Below, piece by piece: positions 53,902 to 62,362 of a stretch of 64,000 nucleotides of DNA. The notes beneath the pieces were generated by a model that saw nothing but the letters and a program-made list of their open reading frames with translations, did not search any database and was not told the DNA's origin. How positions within the stretch are numbered: the stretch's first letter is position 1; the number at the start of each line of letters is the position of its first letter. Origin of the DNA: Blastococcus sp. CCUG 61487 (GTDB lineage: Bacteria > Actinomycetota > Actinomycetes > Mycobacteriales > Geodermatophilaceae). The translations under genes were made by a program, and so were the position numbers. The stretch is from the NCBI RefSeq assembly GCF_005222955.1, contig NZ_LWUA01000113.1, forward strand, positions 1-64,000, read 5' to 3'.

Positions 53902-54551
53902 TCCGGCTGGTGGTCGCCGACGACCAGGACCTCGTGCGCGGCGGGCTCGCCGCGATCCTCGCCGCCGAACCGGACATCGACGTGGTGGGGGAGGCGGCCT
54001 CCGGTGCCGAAGCGGTGCGGGAGGTCGTCGCCCGCGAGGCCGACGTCGTCCTCATGGACGTCGAGATGCCCGGCAGCGACGGCATCGCCGCGACCGAGGC
54101 GGTGCTCGCGGCCCGGCCGCAGTGCCGGGTGCTGGTGCTGACCACGTTCGACCTCGACGAGTACGTCGCCGGCGCGCTCCGCGCCGGGGCCAGCGGATTC
54201 CTGCTGAAGACCACCGCTCCGGCGGAGCTGGCCGCCGCGATCCGTGCCTGCGTCGGAGGCGAGCTGCTGTTCTCCCCGACGGTGACCCGCCGCCTGGTCG
54301 AGGCCTACCTCAGCGGACCGGCCGCGCGCACCGGCTCCGCCGACCGGCTGCGGTCGCTCACCGACCGGGAGACCGACGTACTGACCGCCATGGCGCAGGG
54401 CCTCAACAACGCCGAGATCGCGGCGCGGCTGTACCTCGGGGAGGCGACGGTGAAGACGCACGTCACCCGGATCCTGGCCAAGCTCGGCGTCCGGGACCGG
54501 GTGCAGGCCGTCGTGCTCGCCTACCAGTGCGGGCTTCCGCCGGCGCCCTGA
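53898..54551 (+). CDS. NarL/LuxR-family response regulator
   Basis: ATG 53898 overlaps the kinase stop. The 217-residue protein has a receiver domain with VVADDQDLVRGG (acidic pocket), VVLMDVEMPGSDG (phospho-acceptor Asp), LVLTTFDLDEYV and GFLLKTTAPAEL (conserved Lys). A C-terminal LuxR-type helix-turn-helix follows: LTDRETDVLTAMAQGLNNAEIAARLYLGEATVKTHVTRIL. Phosphorylation by the upstream kinase should drive dimerisation and DNA binding. Targets are unknown; the divergent membrane-protein gene is an obvious candidate. Confidence 0.96.
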   Translation: MIRLVVADDQDLVRGGLAAILAAEPDIDVVGEAASGAEAVREVVAREADVVLMDVEMPGSDGIAATEAVLAARPQCRVLVLTTFDLDEYVAGALRAGASGFLLKTTAPAELAAAIRACVGGELLFSPTVTRRLVEAYLSGPAARTGSADRLRSLTDRETDVLTAMAQGLNNAEIAARLYLGEATVKTHVTRILAKLGVRDRVQAVVLAYQCGLPPAP

Positions 54552-54607
54552 CGGGACCCGGACCTCACACCCGCCGAAGTCTGGACCCGACTGGCACGCT
54601 GCGGAAC

Positions 54608-55864
54608 GTGCGCCCTGGTCTTGCCGAGCTGCTCGACGCCCTGCGCCGTACCCGCCGCCCCCGGCTGCTGCGGCTGATCGAGGACGCCGGGCTGGACGCC
54701 GGAGCTCCCGCTCTCGAGCCCGACGTCGTCGAGCCCTACCGGTGGTTCCTCGCCCGCCTCGGTGACGGCGTGAAGCTCACCGGCGCCGGTCACCTGCCTC
54801 CGGCGTTGGTCAGCGAGACGATGCGCTCGCTCGGCTGGGACGCCGACTGGTTCGGCACGGCCAACCGGGAGGTGCACACGGTTCCGGTCGCCGAGCTGCG
54901 CGAATCCGCCCGCCGGCTCGGTCTCGTCCGCGTCTACCGCGGGCGGTTGCTGCCCACCACGGTCGGCCGGCGGCTCGCCGACGATCCGGCGAGCCTGTGG
55001 CATCACATCGCGACCCGGCTGCCGATGGCGCGCGACGACGTCGACCGCACCGCCGGCCTGCTCTGGCTGCTCGCGGTCGCCGCCGGTTCCCGGCAACCCG
55101 AGGTCGCCGTCGCGGAAGGCCTGACCGCGCTCGACTACGTGTTGGGCGTCGACGAGCCCATCGACCGCTGGACCGCTTTCTCGGTGGTCCGGGACACCAC
55201 CTGGGTCGTCTTCGAGCGGCTCGGCCTCCTCGGCCGGCACAGCTATCCGCCGGACCCGCCGACGCCGTCCGCGGTGGCACTGGCCCGCGCCGCCCTGCTG
55301 CACGAGGAACCGCCCGCACCCGTCAAGCGGGTGCCCGCCGTCGAGCTCGCCGTCACCCTCCGGGACGTCGACCCGCCGGTGGAGCGGCGCATCGTCGTGC
55401 CCGAACGGGCCACGCTGACCGACCTGCACGCCCTGCTCCAGGCCGCCATGGGGTGGCAGGACGCGCACCTGTGGCAGTTCGAGCTCGACGGTGTCAGCTA
55501 CGGCGACGTCGAGGACATGGACGACCTCGAGGACCCGCGGTCGGCGTCGGTCGGTTCGATCCGCGACGGCACCGTCTTCCGCTACGACTACGACTTCGGT
55601 GACGGCTGGGAGCACGACGTCCGCGTCGTGGACCACCGCACCGCCGAGGCGCCGACCTGCCTCGACGGGGCCCGCGCCTGCCCGCCGGAGGACTGCGGCG
55701 GTGCGCCCGGGTACGAGCGCCTCCTGGAGGTGCTCGCCGACCCTGCCCACCCCGACCACGCCGACCTCCTGGACTGGCTCGGCGGCCGGATCGATCCCGA
55801 GGCGTTCGACGCTGCCGAGGCGACCCAGCGCATGCGGCGGGCCCGGCCCGGCCGACGCAGCTGA
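54608..55864 (+). CDS. Plasmid pRiA4b ORF-3-like (IS1096 TnpR-like) protein
   Basis: GTG 54608 opens a 418-residue protein. The C-terminal ~170 residues match the pRiA4b ORF-3 family: ERRIVVPERATLTDLHALLQ, AMGWQDAHLWQFELDGVSYG, FRYDYDFGDGWEHDVRVVD, CPPEDCGGAPGYERLLEVL and a closing FDAAEA. The N-terminal ~240 residues are an actinobacterial extension rich in Leu/Arg helices. The family is often called a transposon passenger, yet most copies, like this one, have no transposase or terminal repeats nearby. Function unknown. It ends in a nested hairpin shared with the convergent DUF222 gene. Confidence 0.88.
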   Translation: MRPGLAELLDALRRTRRPRLLRLIEDAGLDAGAPALEPDVVEPYRWFLARLGDGVKLTGAGHLPPALVSETMRSLGWDADWFGTANREVHTVPVAELRESARRLGLVRVYRGRLLPTTVGRRLADDPASLWHHIATRLPMARDDVDRTAGLLWLLAVAAGSRQPEVAVAEGLTALDYVLGVDEPIDRWTAFSVVRDTTWVVFERLGLLGRHSYPPDPPTPSAVALARAALLHEEPPAPVKRVPAVELAVTLRDVDPPVERRIVVPERATLTDLHALLQAAMGWQDAHLWQFELDGVSYGDVEDMDDLEDPRSASVGSIRDGTVFRYDYDFGDGWEHDVRVVDHRTAEAPTCLDGARACPPEDCGGAPGYERLLEVLADPAHPDHADLLDWLGGRIDPEAFDAAEATQRMRRARPGRRS

Positions 55865-55930
55865 CAGCGGTCGACGTCGATGGCCGGAGGACGGCGGGCA
55901 ACCCGCGCCGCCGTCCTCGGTGGCTGTCAG
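55861..55930. terminator. Nested bidirectional terminator enclosing both stop codons
   Basis: The inner hairpin GAGGACGGCGG/CCGCCGTCCTC (55887-55897 with 55908-55918) sits inside outer arms CTGACAGC and GCTGTCAG (55861-55868 with 55923-55930). The outer arms contain the stop codons of the convergent pRiA4b-type and DUF222 genes. Confidence 0.75.
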
Positions 55931-57819
55931 AAGGGGATGTCGGGCGTCCGCGGGACCGGTCGGCTGCTCGCGAGGGTGGCGAGCGCGTCCTCGTAGCGCT
56001 GCCGGCCGGTCCGTCGCGGCGGCGCCTGGGCGCGGGTGTCGCCGTCGTCGGTGCCGAACGCCGGCGGGTAGGTCGTGATCGTCAGCCCGCTGGGCAGCGT
56101 CCACACCAGGCCGCCGTCGGGGTTGCGGTGCAGGCTCCAGCCCGGCGCCTGGTGCGAGAGCCGGTGGTGGTGCTCGCACAGGCAGGCCAGGTTGTCGTGA
56201 GCCGTCTCGCCGTGCGGGTGCGGCACCTGGTGGTCGAGGTCGCAGCACCGCGCGCGCAGCCGGCAGCCCGGGAAGCGGCATCGTCGGTCCCGCAACCGGA
56301 CGAAGCGGTGCAGAGGATCGGTGGGTCGGTAGGCATCCGTGGCGCCCGGTGGTCCCAGCCCCCGGCCGGCGGCGGCCGCCGCGCGCAGTTCGGTGCTGTC
56401 GGTGAGCGCGAGCAGGGAACCGGTGAGCTGGTCGACCACCGCGATCCGCGGCCGCTCGGCGAGCGCGGTGTCGATCAGCCGGCGGGTGTCCAGCAGGCGG
56501 GTGAGCGCCGCTCGGGTCGTCGCCGCCTCCGCATCATCCGTGCCCGAAGGCCGTCCTCGTGCGGCTGCCAGGGCGGTCAGCAGCTCGTCCGCCGCGGCCA
56601 GCTCCTCGTCGCGCAGCGCGGCGAGCCGCGCCTCGTGCTCGTCCTCGGCGGCGCGGTCCTCGGCGGTTCTGTCGGCGGTGGGTGAACCGGAGCCGGCAGT
56701 GGCGGAGTCGGCCTCGGCGGTCTCTCGTTCGGCCGATCCGGAAGCGGCTCGGTCGGCGGCGCCTGCGGGCTTCCGTCGGGGCAGCAGACCGAACTGGCGC
56801 ACCAACTCCCGTACCTGCGCCGCGGAGACCAGGTCGCCCTCGAGCTCACCGGGTTCGTCGGCACCCGGGCCGTCCCCGGTGACGGTGTCCACGCCCGCGA
56901 CGAGGGTGAGCACCACCCGCACCACCGGGTGGTCGGCGTGCGGCCGCAGGATGAGGTCGGCGAGACAGTCGGCCATCCGCTGCTCGTGGGTGCGCGGATC
57001 CGGGTTGCCGGCCTCGTCGAACGCGCACGCCTTGGCGTACTGGCTCAATGCCTCGCGGCAGGCTCGCCCGACCGGCGTCGACAGCAGCGTGGCCAGCGTG
57101 GACATGCCGTCGTCGCGGGCGTCCAACCGGACGTGCCGGTCGCGCACCGCCTTCGCCAGCCGGTCGGCGGCCGCGGCGGCGTCGATCCGGGCGACCGCCC
57201 GCCGTACCGAAGCCCGCAGCGCGGCCGTGGTCTGGCGCGAGGCCCGCGGCAGGACCGCAGCTTCGATCTCCGCGCGCTTGGCCGGATCGGCCACCTGTCC
57301 GGCGACCTCCACCATCACCCTCGCGTGCGCCGGAGAGATGTCGCCTGCCTCGAGGGCGGCGAGGGTGGCCGGCAGGCCTTCCGCCAGGGTCACCGCGTCG
57401 ACCAGCATCTGGGAGGCCGTGCGAGCGGACACCTTCAGCGTGGCCGCGGCCTCGTCGACGGCCCATTCGCTGACCTCGGTGAGTGCGTCCGGCCGGGCCG
57501 CGCGCGACGCCTCGGACGCCGCGCCCCGCTCACCGGGTGCGCGGTCGAACATCGCCGCCGGGCGGCTGCGAGCGAAGGCGGCCAAGGCCCGGACGCGCCG
57601 CGCCTCGCTCCGGGACAGCTGCTTCGCGGCGGCCAGTGCGTCGTCCAGGTGCGCTGCTCCCGAGGTCAGCAGGCGGATCCGCGAGTCCAGGAAGCGCTGC
57701 TGTTCGTCGCGCACGAACAGCGCGGCGTCGGGGTAGTCGTCCCCGAACGGGGTCTCGAGACACGCGTGCAGGTAGTCCGCGTACTCCTCCATGGAGAGGA
57801 CGACCTCAGTGTCGAACAT
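55927..57819 (-). CDS. DUF222 / HNH endonuclease (13E12 repeat family)
   Basis: ATG 57819 starts a 630-residue protein. The N-terminal DUF222 region is helical, with the typical RRVRALAAFARSRPAAMFD, SEWAVDEAAATLKVS and VMVEVAGQVADPAKRAEIEA. A low-complexity Ala/Glu/Asp linker (about residues 370-440) follows. The C-terminal HNH module carries RRCRFPGCRLRARCCDLDH and NLACLCEHHHRLSHQAPGW, with complete metal-binding cysteines and histidines. These proteins are abundant in actinobacteria. A perfect LexA box overlaps the start codon, so expression should be SOS-induced, as shown for mycobacterial 13E12 genes. A nuclease used under DNA damage is the likely role. Confidence 0.95.
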   Translation of the reverse strand: MFDTEVVLSMEEYADYLHACLETPFGDDYPDAALFVRDEQQRFLDSRIRLLTSGAAHLDDALAAAKQLSRSEARRVRALAAFARSRPAAMFDRAPGERGAASEASRAARPDALTEVSEWAVDEAAATLKVSARTASQMLVDAVTLAEGLPATLAALEAGDISPAHARVMVEVAGQVADPAKRAEIEAAVLPRASRQTTAALRASVRRAVARIDAAAAADRLAKAVRDRHVRLDARDDGMSTLATLLSTPVGRACREALSQYAKACAFDEAGNPDPRTHEQRMADCLADLILRPHADHPVVRVVLTLVAGVDTVTGDGPGADEPGELEGDLVSAAQVRELVRQFGLLPRRKPAGAADRAASGSAERETAEADSATAGSGSPTADRTAEDRAAEDEHEARLAALRDEELAAADELLTALAAARGRPSGTDDAEAATTRAALTRLLDTRRLIDTALAERPRIAVVDQLTGSLLALTDSTELRAAAAAGRGLGPPGATDAYRPTDPLHRFVRLRDRRCRFPGCRLRARCCDLDHQVPHPHGETAHDNLACLCEHHHRLSHQAPGWSLHRNPDGGLVWTLPSGLTITTYPPAFGTDDGDTRAQAPPRRTGRQRYEDALATLASSRPVPRTPDIPF

Positions 57820-57827
57820 GTGTTCGA
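57812..57827. promoter_or_regulatory. LexA SOS box TCGAACATGTGTTCGA
   Basis: The site is a perfect match to the actinobacterial/mycobacterial consensus TCGAAC-N4-GTTCGA. It spans the ATG (57817-57819) of the minus-strand DUF222-HNH gene, so bound LexA would block transcription start or early elongation. Confidence 0.9.
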
Positions 57828-57902
57828 GTGTAGCGCATGACCGAGGCGCTGACCAGCTGAAACGGGCGGAAAGGGCCTGGGGCCGCCGGTCGAGTGGTTC
57901 GT

Positions 57903-58349
57903 TCAGACTCGCCGGTCGGGCCAGCGTCGGCGGGGCAACACGGGGACGGCGGTGCGGCCGTTGCCGACGTGCAGGCTGCAGTCCACACCGGCGCGGTCGC
58001 GCACCACTGCCTCGACCGCCGAGCACCAGGCGTGGTCGTCAGGGGACAGCCCGGCCGGGCCACGGCGCTCCAGCAGCAGAGCCAGGTGCAGCTCCCCGGG
58101 ATCGACGTCCTCGGTCTCGGCGAACGTGTCGTGCAGGGCGACCAGATTGCCGAGGGTCGCGCGGTCGGGTTCGAGCGGCACGTCCTCGAACGGCATGAGC
58201 AGCGGGACCATTCTGCCGTCCCGGCGGAGCCAGGCGAGGAAGAGCGTGCGACGGGAGGGCGGGCCGTCGAGCTGCAACAGGGCGCGCCAGCGCTCGGTCA
58301 GCTCGGCGTCGCTGGTGACAGGAACAGTGGGGTGCGGGCGGGTCGACAT
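57903..58349 (-). CDS. Conserved hypothetical protein
   Basis: ATG 58349 opens a 148-residue acidic protein with no motif that I recognise. Visible features: LTERWRALLQLDGPPSRRTLFLAWLRRDGRMVPLLMPFEDVP at the start (read in two parts: a helix, then two strands), a helical LGNLVALHDTFAETEDVD, and DHAWCSAVEAVVRDRAGVDCSLHV near the end. The pattern of alternating strands and helices suggests a small globular cytosolic protein. Codon use matches the surrounding genes. It stands alone upstream of the DUF222 gene on the same strand, 84 bases away. Confidence 0.6.
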   Translation of the reverse strand: MSTRPHPTVPVTSDAELTERWRALLQLDGPPSRRTLFLAWLRRDGRMVPLLMPFEDVPLEPDRATLGNLVALHDTFAETEDVDPGELHLALLLERRGPAGLSPDDHAWCSAVEAVVRDRAGVDCSLHVGNGRTAVPVLPRRRWPDRRV

Positions 58350-58592
58350 GGACCAGGACTCTGGCGCATCGACGGGACCTCAGCTGACGTTGTCCACAGG
58401 CGCGGGCGTCGGTTGCCGCGCCCGGGTCCTAACGAGAAACCAGCGCGGCCATCGCTTACGTGAGCAGTGAGGCGTCGAGGCGCGGCTCCTGAGGCGGTCG
58501 CGCTCGACAGGCGAAGCGTTCTTCCGAGCCTGTCCGGATCAATAAGTCGCCTTCTCTGCCGAAGTCTTCTCGAGCCCGAGCATCGGAGAAAC

Positions 58593-59279
58593 ATGGAGAT
58601 CGCGCCCCCGTGTGCGCAGTGTGGGACGCCGTTGCGCGGCAAGGCGTTCTGCACGACCTGCGGCACGCCTGCGCCGGCGCCCGCGACGGTCGACCAGACC
58701 GCCGGGCACGCGCCTAGCGACGCCCCGGACCGCGTCACGGACGGCGTGCCTGCACTGGCCAGGGCCGTAGCGGCCACCGCCGCGCAGCCCCCCATGGCAG
58801 CTGCCCCGCCGCAGGAGTCGGCTCCGCCGTGGTCAGGTGGACCCACCGTGGCCGCACTCCGCACGAGAACCAACGTCATCGCGCCCCTCGTGCTCGTGGC
58901 GCTGTTGCTCTCTGGGTGGGCCATCTGGCGGGGCGTCGAGCAGCACACGGTGAGCGGCACCGTGCTCCTGGTCGACTCGGCCTACTTCGGTCTCGCTCCC
59001 GGTCGCACCTGCAGCGGTGAGCTGGGATACGACGACCTGCGCGCAGGTGCGCAGGTGATCCTGACCGACGGCGACGGTGAGACGCTGTCCACGGGGCGCC
59101 TGTCGCGCGGCGAGTTCGACGGCCTCGGTTGCGTCTTCTCCTTCGAGGTCGAGGACGTGCCACGTGCGGAGTTCTATGGCGTCAGCGTCGCCAGCGTGTC
59201 GCGGGGACACCTGCAGTACTCGTACGACGAGCTGACCGAGGCCGACTGGTCGCTGCAGCTCTCGATAGGGGACGACTGA
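58593..59279 (+). CDS. Zinc-ribbon membrane protein
   Basis: ATG 58593 follows CGGAGAA. The 228-residue protein begins with a zinc ribbon (CAQCGTPLRGKAFCTTCG, four cysteines), an Ala/Pro-rich linker of about 60 residues, and one membrane helix (VIAPLVLVALLLSGWAIW). A beta-rich domain of about 120 residues follows (VSGTVLLVDSAYF, GRTCSGELGYDDLRAGAQVIL, YGVSVASVSRGHLQYSYDEL), probably outside the membrane. Function unknown. It is the first of three coupled genes: the last base of its stop is the first base of the next ATG (TGATG). Confidence 0.8.
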   Translation: MEIAPPCAQCGTPLRGKAFCTTCGTPAPAPATVDQTAGHAPSDAPDRVTDGVPALARAVAATAAQPPMAAAPPQESAPPWSGGPTVAALRTRTNVIAPLVLVALLLSGWAIWRGVEQHTVSGTVLLVDSAYFGLAPGRTCSGELGYDDLRAGAQVILTDGDGETLSTGRLSRGEFDGLGCVFSFEVEDVPRAEFYGVSVASVSRGHLQYSYDELTEADWSLQLSIGDD

Positions 59280-60220
59280 TGCGCCTGCCCCGAAGGTTCA
59301 CCGCGGACGCCGTGGCCGGCCTGCTGCTCGTCGGGGCGGCAGCTGTCCTGGTCGGCACCCCCTACGACGGCGGCTCATGCACCAACGTCCTCGCCGCCTA
59401 TGCGATGCCGGCAGCCTCGTTGACCGAAGAAGATCGTCCCCAGAAGCCGCGGACTCTCACCGAGGCGCAGCGTGCCGTCACCGAGGCCGGTGCGGCGGTG
59501 GCCGAGCTGGAGTCGGAACGCGCCCAGGTCAAAGATCTCCAAGCGGCGGCCGACGCCGCACGCCAGGCAGCCGCCGACGCGCAGTCCGATCTGTGGGACC
59601 TGCCCTACTCCTCCTACTACTCGGGCTCCTACAGCGCCGAGCTGGAGGTCGACATCGCCGAGAGTGCGGTCGAGTCGGCCGAGAGTTGGCTGGAGTACGT
59701 GCAGGGTCGAGCGGCCGACACCTCCGGCTACAGCTTCTACACGCAAGACGACGTCGTGGACGCTCAGGCCGATCTGGACGAGGCGAAGGCGGAACTCAGC
59801 GACGCGGAATCTGCGCTGGCCGAGGCGGAGGCCGAGGAGGCGGCGAGCGAATCGGAGGCCGAGAACGCGGAGGCCACCGCCGAGCAGCTCGACGCGGCGG
59901 CCGAGGCGGCGGAGCAGGCAGCAGCAGACGCCGCCGCCGACCTCGCGGATCGCGAATTGGCCGCCAATCAGCGCCTGTACTCGGCTCGCGACCGCGTCGC
60001 GGGACTGGAGGCCCAGCACGATCGAGCGATCGCGGAGTGGTTCCACGAACAGCGGGTGGCAGCCGACGAGGTGACGGCGTCGAACAACGTGCGCGAGTCC
60101 TGCCGGGAGAACGGCGCGTGGCGGGTAGGTGTCGCCCTGCTCGACGTCGCCCTCGCCGGGGGTCTCGTGCTCCGCAGGTGGCGCCCCCGCCTGCCACGCT
60201 TCTGGCGGCCTACGCGATGA
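59279..60220 (+). CDS. Coiled-coil protein with N- and C-terminal membrane helices
   Basis: ATG 59279 overlaps the upstream stop. The 313-residue protein has a hydrophobic N-terminus (AVAGLLLVGAAAVLVGTPYD) and two regions of heptad-like Ala/Glu/Asp-rich helix (about residues 60-105 and 155-260), split by a Tyr/Ser-rich segment (LPYSSYYSGSYSAE). A second hydrophobic helix (VGVALLDVALAGGLVLRRW) lies near the C-terminus. It is likely an extracytoplasmic coiled-coil rod anchored at both ends. No enzymatic motif. The stop overlaps the PrsW gene's ATG (ATGA), so the three proteins probably act together at the envelope. Confidence 0.78.
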   Translation: MRLPRRFTADAVAGLLLVGAAAVLVGTPYDGGSCTNVLAAYAMPAASLTEEDRPQKPRTLTEAQRAVTEAGAAVAELESERAQVKDLQAAADAARQAAADAQSDLWDLPYSSYYSGSYSAELEVDIAESAVESAESWLEYVQGRAADTSGYSFYTQDDVVDAQADLDEAKAELSDAESALAEAEAEEAASESEAENAEATAEQLDAAAEAAEQAAADAAADLADRELAANQRLYSARDRVAGLEAQHDRAIAEWFHEQRVAADEVTASNNVRESCRENGAWRVGVALLDVALAGGLVLRRWRPRLPRFWRPTR

Positions 60221-61239
60221 GCCAGCCCTGGCCGTCGGTCAACTTCTGCGGGCAGTGCGGATCGAAGCTGTCCGGCGACGAGCATTTCTGCGGTGACTGT
60301 GGCGCCAGACTCGGCGCGACCGGGGACCCTGTGCCGGTTGACGTGCCGGCCTCTGCGGCACCCTCCTCGGTGCCGGGTGCCCTCGACGGCGTGGTCGCCC
60401 AGTTCCAGCGGCTGCCGTTCGCAGCACTCCTACCGCTGCAGAGCTGGGCGTCGGACGCCTGGTGGCGTCAGGGGAGGTCGGCGCTCTTCCTGCTGATGGC
60501 GCTCGCGCCCTTCGCGCTGCTGCAGGCCACATCGGAGGACGCCGACGTCGAGCGGTCCGCCGTCGGCTTCGCGGTCTACTTCGCCATCCTCTGGCTGGTC
60601 GCCATCCGCGAACTCGTCCAGCCCGAACCACTTGGGTGGTCGGTCGTGGCCGGCATCAGCGCATTCACGGCGATCGCCGGGGTGGCGCTGGCGGTCGCCG
60701 TCGAGGAACAGCTGGGTGCCAGCACGGACGATCCCTTCTCGAGCATCCTGACCGTGGGGCTGCCCGAGGAAGCCGCAAAGGCAGCTGCCGTCCTCATCTT
60801 CCTGATGATCGGGCGGGGGCGATGGAGCCCCCGCACGTACCTCTACGCCGGCGCCGTCAGCGGGCTGGCGTTCGGCGCCGCCGAGGCGGTCACCTACACC
60901 ACCGCCTACGCCTCGTTCCTGGACCTCGAGGGCGGGCTGGCCGTGACGTTATGGCGGCTGCTCTGCGGCAGCCTCTTCCACGCCTGCATGGCCGGGATCG
61001 TCGCGTTCTTCGTCGGGCTCGGCGCGTGGCACCGCGACGTGCTGTGGCACCTGGTCGTCGTCGGTCTTCTGATCGCCGGTGTGCTGCACGGGCTGTACAA
61101 CTACTTCTCCGACGGGTGGGGAGGTGCCGTGCTGGCAGCCCTCACGGTCTTCACGTTCGTCGGCTACGCCCGCACCGGTGATCGCATCGCGGCGAGGCTG
61201 ACCGCGTCCAGCGCAATGCCTACCGCCGCAACTCAGTGA
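60217..61239 (+). CDS. PrsW-family glutamic intramembrane protease with zinc ribbon
   Basis: ATG 60217 overlaps the coiled-coil gene. The 340-residue protein starts with a zinc ribbon (FCGQCGSKLSGDEHFCGDCG) followed by about eight membrane helices. It carries the PrsW signatures LPEEAAKAAAVLIFL (EE..K), GLAFGAAEAVTYT, LFHACMAGIVAFF and VLHGLYNYF, the Glu and His residues proposed as catalytic. PrsW cleaves the anti-sigma factor RsiW within the membrane in Bacillus. No sigma or anti-sigma gene is in this operon; the zinc-ribbon membrane protein or the coiled-coil protein is a possible substrate (inference). Confidence 0.9.
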   Translation: MSQPWPSVNFCGQCGSKLSGDEHFCGDCGARLGATGDPVPVDVPASAAPSSVPGALDGVVAQFQRLPFAALLPLQSWASDAWWRQGRSALFLLMALAPFALLQATSEDADVERSAVGFAVYFAILWLVAIRELVQPEPLGWSVVAGISAFTAIAGVALAVAVEEQLGASTDDPFSSILTVGLPEEAAKAAAVLIFLMIGRGRWSPRTYLYAGAVSGLAFGAAEAVTYTTAYASFLDLEGGLAVTLWRLLCGSLFHACMAGIVAFFVGLGAWHRDVLWHLVVVGLLIAGVLHGLYNYFSDGWGGAVLAALTVFTFVGYARTGDRIAARLTASSAMPTAATQ

Positions 61240-61591
61240 GCGCTACGGCGCTCCGAACGCCCCGGTGAGCTCGCACGGCTCGATGCGGAAGCGCGTGGGG
61301 GGCGGCTCCAATCGTGATGCAGATGGTCCTGCAGGAAGCCGTGAGGCGTGAGTGGTCGCCCAGCGTAGACCCGGCCGTCATCGCTCTCAAGCGATTGAGC
61401 CAGGCAGACGCTGTCCATTATCAGCAACATGGCAACTGCTGCCATGTTGGATAAGTTCCCATGTCAGGCGTCGTAGGTGTTTGGCGCCTTTCCTGCACAT
61501 AGCCTGTGTGACCTATGGCCACGGGTATCCGGGCCGCGCGGACACAGGAAGTCGATGTCCACGCCCAACGTCAGCTATGCATGGGGGATTC
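61240..61591. other. Gene-free interval with a large inverted repeat
   Basis: These 352 bases between the PrsW operon and the DUF4352 gene hold no convincing reading frame. They are less GC-rich than the neighbours and contain the inverted repeat at 61418-61454. The promoter and the GGGGGA ribosome site of the DUF4352 gene should lie in the last 130 bases. Confidence 0.6.
61418..61454. repeat. Extended inverted repeat TTATC..CAACATGGCA-ACTGC-TGCCATGTTG.GATAA
   Basis: Perfect 10-base arms (61425-61434 and 61440-61449) with a five-base spacer are extended by TTATC and GATAA outer arms, with two unpaired bases on the left only. It could form a strong hairpin terminating the PrsW operon. It could equally be an operator for the DUF4352 gene 140 bases downstream. 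Confidence 0.6.
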
Positions 61592-62239
61592 ATGTCTCAG
61601 CCCACTCCTACGCCAGGTCAGTTCACGGACCCCAGGGGTGCGAAGGCGCAGGCGAAGGCCGAAAGGGCCTACCGGAAGGCCAGCAGGCCGTTCTACAAGA
61701 AGAAGCGCTTCATCCTTCTCGCTCTCGTCGCGCTCATCGTCATCATCGTCATCGCGACCAGCGGTGGGAGCGACGATTCCGCGTCGTCCGGCGGCAACGG
61801 TTCTGGCGACGGCGGTTCGTCCTCCGGTGGGTCTGCCGCTGAGGCGGGGCTGAACGAGCCGGTTCGCGACGGCAAGTTCGAGTTCACCGTGAACGGCGTC
61901 GACTGCTCCAAGACGACGCTCGGCACGGGCCCGATCTCCACGCAGGCAAATGGCACCTTCTGTCTGGTGTCCGTGCGGGTGGAGAACATCGGGAACGAGG
62001 CGCAAACCCTCGATTCCACCAGTCAGGTCGCTTACGACGCTCAGGGCAGCAAATACTCGACGGACACTGAGGCAGCGTTTTACCTCGACAACGCCGGCAG
62101 CGCGCTCTTTGAGCAGCTCAACCCGGGGACTGGCGTGGACGGGACGCTCGTGTACGACGTTCCGGTCGGTACGACCCTCACCAAGTTGGAGCTCCATGAC
62201 TCCATGTTCTCGAACGGTGTGACGGTCAATCTCGGCTGA
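61592..62239 (+). CDS. DUF4352-type (telokin-like) membrane-anchored protein
   Basis: ATG 61592 has GGGGGATT upstream. The 215-residue protein has a basic cytoplasmic N-terminus (YRKASRPFYKKKRF), one membrane helix (ILLALVALIVIIVIATSGG) and a Gly/Ser linker of about 30 residues. A DUF4352 immunoglobulin-like domain follows: VRDGKFEFTVNGVDC, NGTFCLVSVRVENIGNEAQTL, QVAYDAQGSKYSTDTEAAFY, LNPGTGVDGTLVYDVP and LTKLELHDS. Such domains are surface-exposed binding modules of unknown ligand. It is followed by a strong terminator. Confidence 0.88.
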   Translation: MSQPTPTPGQFTDPRGAKAQAKAERAYRKASRPFYKKKRFILLALVALIVIIVIATSGGSDDSASSGGNGSGDGGSSSGGSAAEAGLNEPVRDGKFEFTVNGVDCSKTTLGTGPISTQANGTFCLVSVRVENIGNEAQTLDSTSQVAYDAQGSKYSTDTEAAFYLDNAGSALFEQLNPGTGVDGTLVYDVPVGTTLTKLELHDSMFSNGVTVNLG

Positions 62240-62251
62240 TTCGGGGACCAG

Positions 62252-62287
62252 CGCCGCCCCCTCCCTGGCGTCAGGGAGGGGGCGGCG
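62252..62287. terminator. Rho-independent-type hairpin
   Basis: A perfect 16-base inverted repeat (CGCCGCCCCCTCCCTG / CAGGGAGGGGGCGGCG) has a four-base loop GCGT and is followed by TCGTGTTCTCTTA. It ends the DUF4352 gene and may also serve the convergent hydrolase-phosphatase gene. Confidence 0.85.
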
Positions 62288-62362
62288 TCGTGTTCTCTTA
62301 GCCCACCGCAGCCGGCTTTGTCCCATGCTGCGGTGCAAGGCGTTGCGCGGGTGACCTGCCAC

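Noticed and set aside
54608-55864. Insertion sequence implied by the IS1096/pRiA4b label
   Set aside because: No transposase, terminal inverted repeats or target duplications flank it; the label reflects family history only.
58298-58960. Minus-strand open frame of about 220 codons over the zinc-ribbon gene start
   Set aside because: It overlaps two better-supported genes, has no recognisable domain and would need to share sequence with a clear zinc ribbon on the other strand.
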